The notes: generated by a model from the letters alone, not told the origin. Positions 36,801-46,389 are shown, counted from the first letter of the stretch. The stretch: 64,000 nt of DNA from Haoranjiania flava (GCF_025631005.1 NZ_JAOTPL010000003.1:124001-188000); one strand, 5' to 3'. Made by a program: numbers and translations.

Positions 36801-36948
36801 GAATTTGTTTATGTTGGTGCCTAAAACAAACGTATATACAGATCCTGAATATAGCGCTGGAGGTACAGCTAACTATGTTGGTATTAATACATTAGGTCAG
36901 AATCCTCCAACAAGATATTACGGTGCGACCTTAACTTTAAAATTTTGA
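33814..36948 (+). CDS. SusC/RagA TonB-dependent outer-membrane receptor (no STN domain)
   Basis: A 1044-residue receptor. Signal peptide MSKIFKGLIVLLLVFTVSASMAQ is followed by a carboxypeptidase-regulatory-like domain (about 24-100; VTGKVTDVDGAPVAGATVRVV). Then come the plug (about 108-240; NNQALIVLDNVIVPNSVLGNMNPEDIADI, ASNGAIIVTTKKG) and the barrel, ending TLTLKF. No STN domain and no adjacent sigma/anti-sigma pair, so regulation differs from the locus at 1-8 kb. ATG 33814 is chosen over an in-frame TTG at 33763 because only it begins with a signal peptide. Its first about 192 bases are nearly identical to those of the gene at 40150. Confidence 0.95.
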   Translation: MSKIFKGLIVLLLVFTVSASMAQTKEVTGKVTDVDGAPVAGATVRVVGGRAGTATDANGEFKFKVLDKIQEVTVNAIGYQEQTVPITGNFLAITLVRGEGATDAGSEVVVTASGLRTKKAEIGYAATTLNNATLTQASPINVTSSLAGKVAGLQISGVNSGVNPTYSIVLRGYRSILGNNQALIVLDNVIVPNSVLGNMNPEDIADITILNGAASAALYGSLASNGAIIVTTKKGSGATSFTISQTVSAQEVSFFPKLQKKYGSGSTAYIQEYLPFENQQYGTPFDGALVEIGEYPLPGGEIQKVPYAWNDKEGKLNFWKRSLTSQTDFSISSSTSKGKIYFSGQHVASNGTIEGDTYNRTGASVSGQHNFYDNLTFDYSARYMRNNYDQTTQQSAIYELILNTPGHIPLTRYKNWQTDSFAMPNYYFNAFYNNPYFLKDNYREKVRNENMIVNAALKYSPFMWLDITGRVGMTSLNQSIKTTTGIYKFNQYAIDKTNGTYKKENINGYVEEYMSYSNRLIADFITSFKKNNIENLELRLNIGTQLMQNDGKNLNASISGLALPDFYNIGNQTSPPTATESISKSRTIGIWGEFYGIYKKFLTLHLTGRRDQVSILDPGYNSFFYPGADISFVASEAIPAIKNSRTISFLKLRAGVANVGSVNIDPYNTMPIYSQVSGYPFSGSYAYSIGNRLVQTGLKPEFTLTREVGFDLDLLDGKISTNFTAYKNNTKNQTLPVSISRATGYSTILTNTGVTSGKGIEASITFYPVRNAVWELGLGGNYTYNDNKVDELGLQDLDKLRLYAYGNGTGVYAAQGMPFPALYAVPHLRDSASGKIIVDPVTGFPSADPNIKYMGNTQPKHRMGLNLNARYKQLSLRAVAEYRGGYVIYNGGATTFEFSGAGINTIAYNRGRFVIPNSVYWDAAQNKYVDNKDVTITEGGANYWPQGTVRTGITENYVTSGAFWKLREVALGYMLPTSWMQSLGFLKEVSLNLVGRNLFMLVPKTNVYTDPEYSAGGTANYVGINTLGQNPPTRYYGATLTLKF

Positions 36949-36991
36949 TAATTAGTGGTTGTAATATCATTACCATTTAATACAAACAGAT

Positions 36992-38674
36992 ATGAAAAAA
37001 ATAATTAATTTACTTATAATCAGCAGCTTTCTGTTATTTGGAGGCTGTAAAAAATTTCTGGATATAAATAAAAATCCAAATAACCCAACCGGCCCTATTG
37101 CTGAAGAGTACATTTTACCTAAGACTATCGTCGAATGGGCAGCATTTCAACCATATTCTTCTTCCCACGGGGAAGACCTGATGGGTTATACAGTGAATCC
37201 CGGAGGAGTGTCAGGTTGGGGTACATTAGTTAATTATAACTATTCACCGGGTAACTATAGAGATTTATGGAGCGTGCCTTATGACAATCTTGAGGATATT
37301 GAAGCAGTTATTAGAAAATCTTTAATAGACCCGAATTATGTTGTTTTAGGAGCTGCAGCAAAAGTACTTAAAGTGTTGCATTATCAACATTTAGTTGATA
37401 CGTATAACAATGTTCCCTATACTGAAGCTAATCGTGGAGTGGGTAATCTCACCCCTGCCTACACCAACGGTGTTGAAATTTATAAAGCTATTGCTGATTC
37501 TATTGATGTTGCTATTTCAGAGTTTAATAAAGGAGGAGCAAACCCTTCAGCGCTACAGCTTACTACTTCATCAGATCCTTTATTTAAAGGCAACCTTACG
37601 CTTTGGAAAAAATTTGCAAATACAATAAAATTACGCCTTATCCTCAGGGCCGGTTCTAAAGTAAATTTTACTAATAAAACATTTTCTCCTGATGGTTTTC
37701 TAACCGAAGATGCTTTGGTGCAACCAGGATATTCAAATGTAACCGGCAAGTTAAATCCTACATGGAGGCGTACTTACGAGGTTTCTGGGGCTACGACTTC
37801 CGGCGCAAATTATGCATCGGCATTAAATCAGCGCGTACCTTCATTCTACACAGTTGGATTTTATGACGGAAACAAAATTTATGATAAATTCAGAGGTAGT
37901 CTCACCTATCGTGTTTATCCCTCTCCAGGTATAAATCAATTAGGTCACGATCCCGGTAGTAATGATGCCGCTAAAGTAAAAGCACCAAACGATTGGTATA
38001 TCGCAACAGGAACAGTGAATGCTACTAACTATGCTTCAATAGGCATCTTTAAAGGACCTTCAGCCCCGCAGTCTATTATGCTTGCTGCAGAAAGTTATTT
38101 CTTGCAGGCAGAGGGCATAGTGCGCGGGATAATTACAGGCAATGCTAAAGAGGCTTTCAACAACGGAATTTTACAATCATTTCGTTACCTCAATAAGAAT
38201 GAGGCAGGTAGTATATCTAATAAGTTTGTTAATGTAAAAACGGGCAAAATAGCTACAGCGGTAGGCGTGAAAGATACAATTGCAATTGATCCGCTGTTTG
38301 AATTCAACACCTATCTTACAGAAAATCAAGATAATTACCTTGTGAATTTCGACCTAGCCACAGATAATAACAAAAAAATTGAGGCAATTATTACTCAGAA
38401 ATATATCGCCAATAATATGATCAATGGTATAGAATCATGGAACGAATATAGAAGAACAGGATATCCTGCTAATACCATTCCTTCAGTCGCTAATAAATAT
38501 ACCAGTTTTGTATCATTGCAATCATTGTCTACAGCGCCCGATAAGCTTCCAACACGTATTCAATACCCGCAGGAAGAGTTTATCTATAATTCTACGAATG
38601 TTAATGCACAAAAGGGTAGCGGTGCAAATGGTGGTATTAGCGTTTTTATAGACAAAATATTTTGGGCGAAATAG
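36992..38674 (+). CDS. SusD/RagB family lipoprotein (SusD-like_2 type)
   Basis: A 560-residue lipoprotein; signal peptide ends LFGGC (Cys19), followed by KKFLDINKNPNNPTG, the N-terminus of the SusD-like_2 subgroup. Other helical signatures: YDNLEDIEAVIRKS, LKVLHYQHLVDTYNNVPYTEA, LAAESYFLQAEGIVRG and the C-terminal NGIESWNEYRRTGYP. It should cap the SusC encoded 43 bases upstream. Substrate unknown. Confidence 0.93.
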   Translation: MKKIINLLIISSFLLFGGCKKFLDINKNPNNPTGPIAEEYILPKTIVEWAAFQPYSSSHGEDLMGYTVNPGGVSGWGTLVNYNYSPGNYRDLWSVPYDNLEDIEAVIRKSLIDPNYVVLGAAAKVLKVLHYQHLVDTYNNVPYTEANRGVGNLTPAYTNGVEIYKAIADSIDVAISEFNKGGANPSALQLTTSSDPLFKGNLTLWKKFANTIKLRLILRAGSKVNFTNKTFSPDGFLTEDALVQPGYSNVTGKLNPTWRRTYEVSGATTSGANYASALNQRVPSFYTVGFYDGNKIYDKFRGSLTYRVYPSPGINQLGHDPGSNDAAKVKAPNDWYIATGTVNATNYASIGIFKGPSAPQSIMLAAESYFLQAEGIVRGIITGNAKEAFNNGILQSFRYLNKNEAGSISNKFVNVKTGKIATAVGVKDTIAIDPLFEFNTYLTENQDNYLVNFDLATDNNKKIEAIITQKYIANNMINGIESWNEYRRTGYPANTIPSVANKYTSFVSLQSLSTAPDKLPTRIQYPQEEFIYNSTNVNAQKGSGANGGISVFIDKIFWAK

Positions 38675-38695
38675 TAATTAAAAAAATAAATAAAT

Positions 38696-39547
38696 ATGAG
38701 AAGCTTATTTAAAATATTCATTCTATTAATCTGTAGTTTCAATATATCTTCATGTCTGAAGGATGATTCGCAGATTATAAAACCTGAAGAGGTAAAAAGT
38801 GTTGTTGAATTCGGAAATCCTTCATCTTTAGAGTCGGGCTTGAAAAATCCAATCAGATTTTATATTCAGTCTTTTGATATTGCTCCATTGGATACTATTA
38901 TAATTCCAGTCAACTACGCTGGCCACAATAATGCGCCAAAAGATATCAAAGTAACAATAAAGGTTGATAATAATGTGATTGATTCATTTAATGTAGCAGA
39001 ACATTATGATTTTTATCCATTGAACCCTGCAATATATCAAATGTCTGAAACTGTTACGATCAAGTCCGGAGAGCAAACTGGTTATTTACAAATTCCCGTT
39101 AAGATAGATCAGATTGATTTTACCCATGACTATGCTATTGGCTTAAAAATAACTGATGCGTCAGGAGAAATCATTAGTAAGAATTTTAGCAAGATGGTTA
39201 TCAATGTTGGGCCTAAAAATAAATATGACGGTCGTTATACATATAGAACTTCGGCAAATACCTCGCTTGTGCCTAATGCGAATAAAACAGTAGAACTGCA
39301 TACAGCAGGGCCAAATAGATTAAAACTTATTCCTGGTTTATTAGGAACGTATAGTAACGAGGTTTATTACAACATTGATCCGGCTACAAATCAAATAACG
39401 GTTGAATGTCCTTCTTTAGGAGTACAAACACCTCAAGATCTAAGAAGTAAATATGATCCTGCAACCAAAACCTTAAAAGTTTTCTGGAAGCAAGGAAATG
39501 GAGGAAGGACTTTTGAAGAAACATTTATTTATTTAGGGGCGAGATAA
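38696..39547 (+). CDS. DUF1735-containing lipoprotein of a SusC/SusD operon
   Basis: A 283-residue lipoprotein; signal peptide ends NISSC (Cys20), followed by LKDDSQ, resembling a lipoprotein surface-export signal. Residues about 30-150 fit a DUF1735-type beta-sandwich (IRFYIQSFDIAPLDTIIIPV, YPLNPAIYQMSETVTIKSGEQTGYLQIPVKID). The C-terminal half is beta-rich (YNIDPATNQITVECPSLG) and not assigned. It is 21 bases after SusD, so it is operonic and likely a surface-exposed accessory of that uptake pair. A terminator follows. Confidence 0.8.
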   Translation: MRSLFKIFILLICSFNISSCLKDDSQIIKPEEVKSVVEFGNPSSLESGLKNPIRFYIQSFDIAPLDTIIIPVNYAGHNNAPKDIKVTIKVDNNVIDSFNVAEHYDFYPLNPAIYQMSETVTIKSGEQTGYLQIPVKIDQIDFTHDYAIGLKITDASGEIISKNFSKMVINVGPKNKYDGRYTYRTSANTSLVPNANKTVELHTAGPNRLKLIPGLLGTYSNEVYYNIDPATNQITVECPSLGVQTPQDLRSKYDPATKTLKVFWKQGNGGRTFEETFIYLGAR

Positions 39548-39570
39548 TCTTAATTACATAAAACTGAATG

Positions 39571-39601
39571 CCTGACAATTACTATTGTCAGGTATTTTTT
39601 A
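39571..39601 (+). terminator. Terminator after the first paired SusC/SusD operon
   Basis: CCTGACAAT and ATTGTCAGG form a 9 bp perfect stem with a 4-base loop, followed by TATTTTTT. It lies 23 bases after the stop at 39547. Confidence 0.85.
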
Positions 39602-40149
39602 TGCTAATAGGCGTCATAGACGATGCTTTCACAAAGTATAATACCAGATCCATCTCCTGAATTTCACTATCAATGCCGGCAAACAAAGGAATTTAATGTA
39701 TGGGCATCTATAGTAATCGTGTATGGGCCTTTTTTTTGCATTATAACTCAACATAGTGCATGAATTAATCAATCAAATTGTTAAACACAAAAAAAAGATA
39801 GAATTAAATTAAAATCCCAAGCAGTCAATTTGAGAATTATCTAAATTTTTTTAGATAAACTGCCATTTTATATATTTTTATTAAAAATGCGCATCTGTTT
39901 TAATATATTTATTTTAATAAATTATCTCAACTTAGAATTCGTATCACTCTATCTTACATAAGATAATGGCTCAATAAGCGTTTGTTAACTTACTCCGAAA
40001 AAAATATCTAAAAAGTTTGAACGTTAATTGTTAATTTATCTGCTATATTTGCCCTCTTAAATAAAAAAAAGCTGTTTAATTAGATAATAGATACAATTTG
40101 ATGGTTTTTTTTAATGATTATTATTCATTTCACAAACAATTTTAGATTT
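39602..40149. other. AT-rich intergenic region upstream of the second SusC operon
   Basis: No supported gene. It is strongly AT-rich from 39780 on and contains the promoter box at 40044-40051. No repeat or RNA gene was recognised. Confidence 0.4.
40044..40051 (+). promoter_or_regulatory. Promoter -7 box TATATTTG of the second paired SusC operon
   Basis: TATATTTG about 98 bases upstream of ATG 40150, the same octamer and a similar distance as for the gene at 33814. Confidence 0.5.
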
Positions 40150-43100
40150 ATGAGTAAAATTTTTAAGGGGTTGATTGTGCTCCTTCTTGTTTTTACGGTA
40201 AGCGCCTCTATGGCACAGACTAAGGAAGTTACCGGAAAGGTTACTGATGTTGAAGGAGCTCCCGTAGCCGGAGCTACTGTAAGAGTTGTTGGCGGCAGGG
40301 CAGGAACTGCTACTGATGCCAACGGGGAATTTAAATTTAATGTATTAAATCAGATACAGGCTGTAACCGTTAGCGCTTTAGGTTATCAGGAGAAGACTGT
40401 TTCATTAACAGGCGGCTTCCTGAATATTAATCTGGTGAGAGGAGAAGCGGCTACAGAAGCTGGTAGTGAAGTAGTTGTTACGGCTTTAGGTGTTACAAGA
40501 GATAAGAAATCTTTAGGGTATGCCACTCAAACTATTAAGGGTAATGAACTAAATCAGGCGGCTAACACTTCTTTATCAGGAGCCATACAGGGTAAAACTG
40601 CAGGGGTTGAAATTAAGCCATCCAGCGGCATGCCCGGTGCTTCTAGTGTTATCACGATCAGGGGCGCACGTTCTTTTACAGGAAATAACTCACCCTTATA
40701 TGTTATTGACGGTTTACCAGTATCTTCAACATCGGATATCAGTACGGGAAACAGCGTTACAGGTACAGATTATGCTAATAGAGGTATTGACATCAATCCT
40801 AATGATATAGAAAATATCGAAATATTAAAAGGTCAGGCAGCCTCTGCTCTCTACGGTCTCAGAGCTAGTAACGGGGTTATAGTGATAACTACAAAAAAGG
40901 GTGCAAGGGGTGCAGCCAGAATTACGTTTAATTCAAATGTTAGCTTTGACAAACTTTCAAGATTCCCAGACCTGCAGAAAACTTATGCACAGGGTAGTGC
41001 GGGAGAATACAATCCCAATGCATCTACCTCTTGGGGTCCTAAAATCACTGACTTGCCTAAGAGTAAAACCTATGGCGGTGAAACAGATAATGTTTATACA
41101 CAGAAAGACGGTATGAAGCCAGGTATGTATTATGTGCCTCAGCTTGCTAATGCCGGATTAAATCCTTGGATTGCTCCCGGGGTCTATGATAATGTCAAAG
41201 ATTTTTTTAATACAGGTCAAACCTTTAATAATTCTATCAATGTATCTCAAGGTAATGAAAAAAATATATACTCATTTTCTTTAGCCAGCACTAATCAAAA
41301 AGGGATTGTTCCGCATACAGGCATGGAAAGGTATAATGCTCGCTTAGCTGGTGAGAGTAAATTGTCTGAAAGGTTCAAGACTTCTTTTGCGGGAAATTTC
41401 GTTACTTCCAACATTGATAAAGCTCCAACTGCCAATGATGGTATTATGGCAACAGTTTTTCCTGCTCCACCCAGCTACAATTTAAAAGGTATACCTGATC
41501 ATTATGCGGGCAATGACGATAGGCCTAATGGTTACCGTGGTGGTGCATTCGTAAATCCATATTGGGGTATGCGCAAAAACAGCTTTAATGAGAAGACGAA
41601 TAGATTCTTTGGAAATAGCTCAGTGACGTATAACAACAATCTGGGAACAGACAACCTGGCTTTAGATGTGAAATATCAGTTAGGTACAGATGTATATACC
41701 ACTAATTACCAGGATATCTGGAGCTTTGGATCTACAACTCGTGGCTCTAATAACAACGGCACCATAGAGGAATATAGCTTCACTAATAATATGCTCAATT
41801 CTCTTTTAACAGCAAATCTACGGTGGGATATAAACAATGACTTGAATCTTACAACCTTAATAGGTAATGAAATAGTAAACACTTCAACTATTTACAAATA
41901 TGCATACGGATCAGACTTTGCATTTGCCGGTTGGAATCATATGGATAATACAGCTATTAAAGATGCTAGCTCAACCTATAAGCAGAACAGAACATTTGGA
42001 ACTTTTATCAACCTCAATTTAGCCTATAAAAATATGCTTTACCTGACAGCAACAGGCAGGCAGGATATAGTTTCAAGCATGCCACGCAATAACAGAGTAT
42101 TCTATTATCCTTCAGTAGGCGTAAGTTTTGTATTTACCGAATTAGAGTCACTTAAGGATAACAGCACTTTAAGTTACGGAAAAATCAGAGCATCATACGC
42201 GCAAGTTGGCCAAGCAGGCTCTTATTTGCCAAACTATTATACAATTCCTGCATATGGTGGCGGCTTTTATTCCGGTACTCCTATCATATACCCTATCGAA
42301 GGCATTAAAGGATATATTCCTAGCACAACCATATATGATGGTAATTTAAAACCCCAAAACACTAATTCAATAGAAACAGGTATTGATTTAGGCTTCTTGA
42401 GAGGTGTGATAGACTTTTCTTACACATTCTCTAGGCAGGATGTTACAGATCAGATATTTGCTGTACCTCTTGCAGGTTCTACAGGAGCATCTTCTTTTAT
42501 GACAAATGGAGGGAAAGTACATACAAATGCACATGAAGCCACATTAAATTTCAATGCTATCCGTAAAACAGACATAGATTGGAATTTTGGATTTAATTTC
42601 AGTAAAATTGATAACTATGTAGATGAGCTGGCTGAAGATGTTGAGAGCATTTTTCTAGGTGGATTCGTTACACCTCAGGTAAGAGCTGGAATTGGCGATA
42701 AATTCCCAGTAATCTACGGTTCAACCTACAAAAGAGATAAAAATGGAAGAATTGTAGTAGGGGCTGACGGGTTACCAATGGCGGGAGCACCAGGAGTTAT
42801 AGGACGTGTATCACCTGATTTTATTCTTGGTGCAAATACAAGCTTCAGGTATAAAGATCTTACTCTTTCTGCTGTGGCAGAATGGAAGAATGGGGGACAG
42901 ATGTACAGCGGTTCAACCGGTTTGTTTGGACTCTATGGTGTTAGCAGGGAAAGTGGTGAAGCGAGAGACAGGAACGAAGTGATGTTCCCGGGAGCAGTAA
43001 AAGAAGATGGCACACCGAATGATATAAAAATTACAGGATATAAAAATATACAAGATTATTTTTCAGCTTTAAACAATATTGATGAAAGCAGTATTGTGGA

Positions 43101-43329
43101 ATCATCTTTCTTTAAAATGAGGGAAATTGCCTTAAGATATAAAGCTGTTAAAAAGGCCAACTTTGGTTTAGAACTAAATGTTTTTGCAAGAAATCTTTTA
43201 TTATGGACAAACTCACCATACCTTGATCCGGAATCAAGCCAAGGTAATACCAATATGGCAGGTGCGTTTGAAAGATTCACATTGCCGCAGACAAGCAGTT
43301 TTGGTATGGGAATAAACCTTCAATTTTAA
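40150..43329 (+). CDS. SusC/RagA TonB-dependent outer-membrane receptor (no STN domain)
   Basis: A 1059-residue receptor with signal peptide MSKIFKGLIVLLLVFTVSASMAQ and a carboxypeptidase-regulatory-like domain (VTDVEGAPVAGATVRVVGG). The plug has SVITIRGARSFTGNNSPLYVIDGLPV, DIENIEILKGQAASALYG and ASNGVIVITTKKG, before a barrel ending GMGINLQF. The 5' about 192 bases differ from the gene at 33814 at only about 8 positions, after which the two diverge to ordinary family similarity. ATG 40150 is preferred over an upstream in-frame ATG at 40114, which would precede the signal peptide. Substrate unknown. Confidence 0.95.
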   Translation: MSKIFKGLIVLLLVFTVSASMAQTKEVTGKVTDVEGAPVAGATVRVVGGRAGTATDANGEFKFNVLNQIQAVTVSALGYQEKTVSLTGGFLNINLVRGEAATEAGSEVVVTALGVTRDKKSLGYATQTIKGNELNQAANTSLSGAIQGKTAGVEIKPSSGMPGASSVITIRGARSFTGNNSPLYVIDGLPVSSTSDISTGNSVTGTDYANRGIDINPNDIENIEILKGQAASALYGLRASNGVIVITTKKGARGAARITFNSNVSFDKLSRFPDLQKTYAQGSAGEYNPNASTSWGPKITDLPKSKTYGGETDNVYTQKDGMKPGMYYVPQLANAGLNPWIAPGVYDNVKDFFNTGQTFNNSINVSQGNEKNIYSFSLASTNQKGIVPHTGMERYNARLAGESKLSERFKTSFAGNFVTSNIDKAPTANDGIMATVFPAPPSYNLKGIPDHYAGNDDRPNGYRGGAFVNPYWGMRKNSFNEKTNRFFGNSSVTYNNNLGTDNLALDVKYQLGTDVYTTNYQDIWSFGSTTRGSNNNGTIEEYSFTNNMLNSLLTANLRWDINNDLNLTTLIGNEIVNTSTIYKYAYGSDFAFAGWNHMDNTAIKDASSTYKQNRTFGTFINLNLAYKNMLYLTATGRQDIVSSMPRNNRVFYYPSVGVSFVFTELESLKDNSTLSYGKIRASYAQVGQAGSYLPNYYTIPAYGGGFYSGTPIIYPIEGIKGYIPSTTIYDGNLKPQNTNSIETGIDLGFLRGVIDFSYTFSRQDVTDQIFAVPLAGSTGASSFMTNGGKVHTNAHEATLNFNAIRKTDIDWNFGFNFSKIDNYVDELAEDVESIFLGGFVTPQVRAGIGDKFPVIYGSTYKRDKNGRIVVGADGLPMAGAPGVIGRVSPDFILGANTSFRYKDLTLSAVAEWKNGGQMYSGSTGLFGLYGVSRESGEARDRNEVMFPGAVKEDGTPNDIKITGYKNIQDYFSALNNIDESSIVESSFFKMREIALRYKAVKKANFGLELNVFARNLLLWTNSPYLDPESSQGNTNMAGAFERFTLPQTSSFGMGINLQF

Positions 43330-43345
43330 TTTAAACTATCTATAA

Positions 43346-44929
43346 ATGAAACAACAATTTTTTAGCCTTAAATATTTAGTTGCTTTTGTGGCTGTTCTTT
43401 GCACAACGTTAGTATCTTGTTCAAAAGATGCTTTAGACGAAGTGAACAGGGACAGAAACAACGCATCAGACGTACAAGCAAAGTTTATATTAACTGATGC
43501 AATAACAGCTACTGCTTTTTCAGTGGTTGGAGGAGATATAGCTTTATATTCTTCTGTGTATGTAGAGCATGAAGCTGGAGTGCACAACCAGACATACAAT
43601 GCAGAGATCAGATCCGGGGAGCCTACATTGGCTACCACAAATAACAATTCGTGGGAAGCAATATACGAGAATATAAAAAAACTTAAAATAGCTATTTCAA
43701 AAACTTCCGAAGGAGGTGCAGAAGCTGGGAATGATGTTACTAATGGAATAGCGAAAGTGCTATTGGCATACAACTTGGGTGTGTTGACAGATTTCTTTGG
43801 GGATGTTCCTTACTCTGAAACAGGAATTCTTACTCCAAACGGTTCTCCTATGTATCTACAGCCAAAGATTGAAAAGCAGTCGGAATTGTATCCGCAGATA
43901 CAAACTCTTCTGGATGAAGCTATTACCAATCTTGCTAAAACTGATGCAGCGGGCTCGGGCCCTATAGGTGCACAGGATTTGATATATGGTGGAAGTAAAG
44001 ATAAATGGATAAAAGCTGCATATGGACTCAAAGCGCGTTACCTTATGCATACCTTAAAGGTTTCAACTAATATGAACGCCGATCTAGTAAGCATATTGTC
44101 TTATATTCAAAAATCTTTTTCCGAGGTTGGTGAAGAAATGAAATTTAATAAGTATGATGGTACCAAAAATATAAATCCACTTTTTGGTTACTCTAATGCG
44201 CGTGATGGGTTGGGTGCCAGTAAGAGCCTGGCGGGTAAATTTATTGCATTAGAAGATCCACGTGGCAACCCTGCGTTTGGCAAATGGAATGCAAAATTAA
44301 CGGCAGTAAATACGATTCCGTTGACTACAGCGTATGCACAAGCTGCACCTAATGGGGAACCAATACAGCAACAATATGTTTATCCCATTTCTTATGTAAA
44401 CTATGCTAATAAAGCTGCGACAATGCTTCTAAGCTATCATGAATTATTGTTTCTGAAAGCTGAGGCTTTAACCAGGCTGAACAAGATTGCTGAAGCAAAA
44501 GAAGTTTTGAAAGAAGCATTGGTACCTGCTTTTGCTAATTTGCAGAAATCGATAGAAATCGCTGCTGATTATGTAGCTGACGTGGCTCCGTCAGTTGATC
44601 TTTCTAAAGAAGTAGCGCATAGATATTTTGATAACTCAGTTGCTGCACGCTTCAATGCGGCACCACTTAAGGAGGTAATGCTTCAAAAATACCTCGCATT
44701 CTACGGTGCTTCAGGAGAATCTACGGAGGCTTTTAATGACATAAGGAGAATGAAAGCACTCAAAGAAAATTTTGTAACTCTAGAAAATCCTTTGAATAGT
44801 AGTAAGTTTCCTTTAAGGCTGCCATATGGTAACTCCGATGTTACTGCTAATGTTGCAGTAAAACAGGCATACGGTGATGGCGCATATGTGTATACGGAAA
44901 ATGTATGGTGGGCAGGAGGTGCCCGTTAA
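43346..44929 (+). CDS. SusD/RagB family lipoprotein (SusD-like_2 type)
   Basis: A 527-residue lipoprotein; signal peptide ends TTLVSC (Cys25), followed by SKDALDEVNRDRNNASDVQAKF, typical of the SusD-like_2 subgroup. Other signatures: KVLLAYNLGVLTDFFGDVPYSE, LLSYHELLFLKAEALTRLN and a C-terminal EAFNDIRRMKAL. It follows SusC by 16 bases and should be its lid. Two terminator hairpins follow. Confidence 0.93.
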   Translation: MKQQFFSLKYLVAFVAVLCTTLVSCSKDALDEVNRDRNNASDVQAKFILTDAITATAFSVVGGDIALYSSVYVEHEAGVHNQTYNAEIRSGEPTLATTNNNSWEAIYENIKKLKIAISKTSEGGAEAGNDVTNGIAKVLLAYNLGVLTDFFGDVPYSETGILTPNGSPMYLQPKIEKQSELYPQIQTLLDEAITNLAKTDAAGSGPIGAQDLIYGGSKDKWIKAAYGLKARYLMHTLKVSTNMNADLVSILSYIQKSFSEVGEEMKFNKYDGTKNINPLFGYSNARDGLGASKSLAGKFIALEDPRGNPAFGKWNAKLTAVNTIPLTTAYAQAAPNGEPIQQQYVYPISYVNYANKAATMLLSYHELLFLKAEALTRLNKIAEAKEVLKEALVPAFANLQKSIEIAADYVADVAPSVDLSKEVAHRYFDNSVAARFNAAPLKEVMLQKYLAFYGASGESTEAFNDIRRMKALKENFVTLENPLNSSKFPLRLPYGNSDVTANVAVKQAYGDGAYVYTENVWWAGGAR

Positions 44930-45051
44930 ATCACTGCTTCAGTTTATAACACAGGCTTATTGGTAAACTTACATTAAAAATACCTAAGAGTGAATTTGAA
45001 GCCAATAAATCTTTGAATGAACAGACTGATCAGAATCCTTAATTAATATAT

Positions 45052-45091
45052 TATGCCTGGCAAAAGTGGATGTCAGGCATAATATTTTTTT
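45052..45091 (+). terminator. Terminator after the second SusC/SusD operon
   Basis: TATGCCTGGCA and TGTCAGGCATA form an 11 bp stem with one G-U pair and an 8-base loop, followed by a U-run. Confidence 0.85.
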
Positions 45092-45107
45092 CGACCTCTT
45101 CAAATAA

Positions 45108-45145
45108 AAAAATACCTAACAGCATCAAACCTGTTAGGTATTTTT
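45108..45145. terminator. Bidirectional terminator between SusD operon and aminotransferase gene
   Basis: AAATACCTAACAG and CTGTTAGGTATTT pair across an 8-base loop, with an A-run before and a T-run after. It can therefore stop transcription from both sides. It lies 18 bases past the minus-strand aminotransferase stop. Confidence 0.85.
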
Positions 45146-45162
45146 ATTGCCCAAACCTCCGA

Positions 45163-46356
45163 TTAACTCAGCTTAGCCAATGCTTCTTTTACTCTGGCCC
45201 ACGCTCTTTCAATGTTTTCAATGCTGTTGGCAAAAGAGAAGCGTACGCAGTTGGGCTCGCCGAACGCTGCCCCCATCACCGAGGATACGTGCGCCGTATT
45301 TAAAATATACATGCACAGGTCGGCAGAGTCCTTTATCTCATTGCCATCAGGGGCTTTTTTACCGTAGTAAGCACTCAGGTCGGGGAAGATGTAGAAGGCG
45401 CCATCAGGCTCAGCACATTTCAGGCCGGGGATATTACTCACCAGTTCAAGCGTCCTTCTCTTCCTTTCTGTAAATTGTTTGCTCATTTCCATGGTAGGCG
45501 CTAAGTCTTCTGTAAGTCCGGCAACAGATGCTTTTTGAGCAATAGAGCAGGTGCCGCTGGTAAACTGGCCCTGAAGTTTTTCCATAGCTTTGGCTATTTC
45601 AGGCACAGAGGCAGTGTAGCCAATACGCCAGCCGGTCATGGCAAAGCCTTTACTCATGCCGTTTACAATAATCACCTGATCTTTTATTTCGCTAAACTGC
45701 GCAATGCTTTCGTGCCTGCCTACATAGTTGATGTATTCATATATTTCATCTGAAATAATAGCTATCTGTGGATGTCTTTTAAAAACTTCGGCCAGGCCCG
45801 CCAGTTCTTCTTTGCTGTATACAGACCCTGAAGGGTTGCAGGGAGAAGAAAACAAAAATGCTTTTGTTCTGGGAGTAATGGCGGCTTCGAGTTGCTCCGG
45901 TGTGATTTTAAATTTAGCTTCGGGCGTAGTTCGTATTTCTACTACTTTCCCGCGCGCTATCTTTACCAGTTCAGAATAGGTAACCCAATACGGTGTGGGA
46001 ATAATTACTTCTTCGTCATCATCTACCAATGCCAGGATCACGTTGGCCAGGCTTTGTTTGGCGCCCGTAGAAACTACTATGTTTTCCGGTTTATAATCCA
46101 GTTGATTGTCGCGCTTCAGTTTGTTGCAGACCGCTTCGCGCAGGTCTAAAAAGCCCGGCACGGGAGTATAATGGCTCCAGTTGTCGTCAATAGCTTTTTT
46201 GGCGGCAGACTTTATATGCTCAGGAGTGTCAAAGTCTGGTTCTCCCAGGCTCAGGTCAATTACATCGTGCCCCTGCGCGCGTAGCTCGCGTCCTAATTTT
46301 GCCATCTTTAGCGTTTCAGGTTCAGCGAACCTGTCGAGTATGGACGATAGTTTCAT
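45163..46356 (-). CDS. aspC: PLP-dependent aspartate aminotransferase (class I/II, subgroup Ib type)
   Basis: A 397-residue cytosolic aminotransferase. Signatures: DVIDLSLGEPDFDTPEHIK, NIVVSTGAKQSLANVIL (PLP phosphate cup), FSSPCNPSGSVYSKEEL, AIISDEIYEYINY (the Asp contacting the pyridine N) and MSKGFAMTGWRIGY with the Schiff-base Lys. The C-terminal CVRFSFANSIENIERA has the substrate-binding Arg. The pattern matches aspartate/prephenate aminotransferases of type Ib; the precise acceptor is uncertain. Confidence 0.93.
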   Translation of the reverse strand: MKLSSILDRFAEPETLKMAKLGRELRAQGHDVIDLSLGEPDFDTPEHIKSAAKKAIDDNWSHYTPVPGFLDLREAVCNKLKRDNQLDYKPENIVVSTGAKQSLANVILALVDDDEEVIIPTPYWVTYSELVKIARGKVVEIRTTPEAKFKITPEQLEAAITPRTKAFLFSSPCNPSGSVYSKEELAGLAEVFKRHPQIAIISDEIYEYINYVGRHESIAQFSEIKDQVIIVNGMSKGFAMTGWRIGYTASVPEIAKAMEKLQGQFTSGTCSIAQKASVAGLTEDLAPTMEMSKQFTERKRRTLELVSNIPGLKCAEPDGAFYIFPDLSAYYGKKAPDGNEIKDSADLCMYILNTAHVSSVMGAAFGEPNCVRFSFANSIENIERAWARVKEALAKLS

Positions 46357-46389
46357 TTTTTGTTGTTTTTGTTGATATGGATAAATGGT

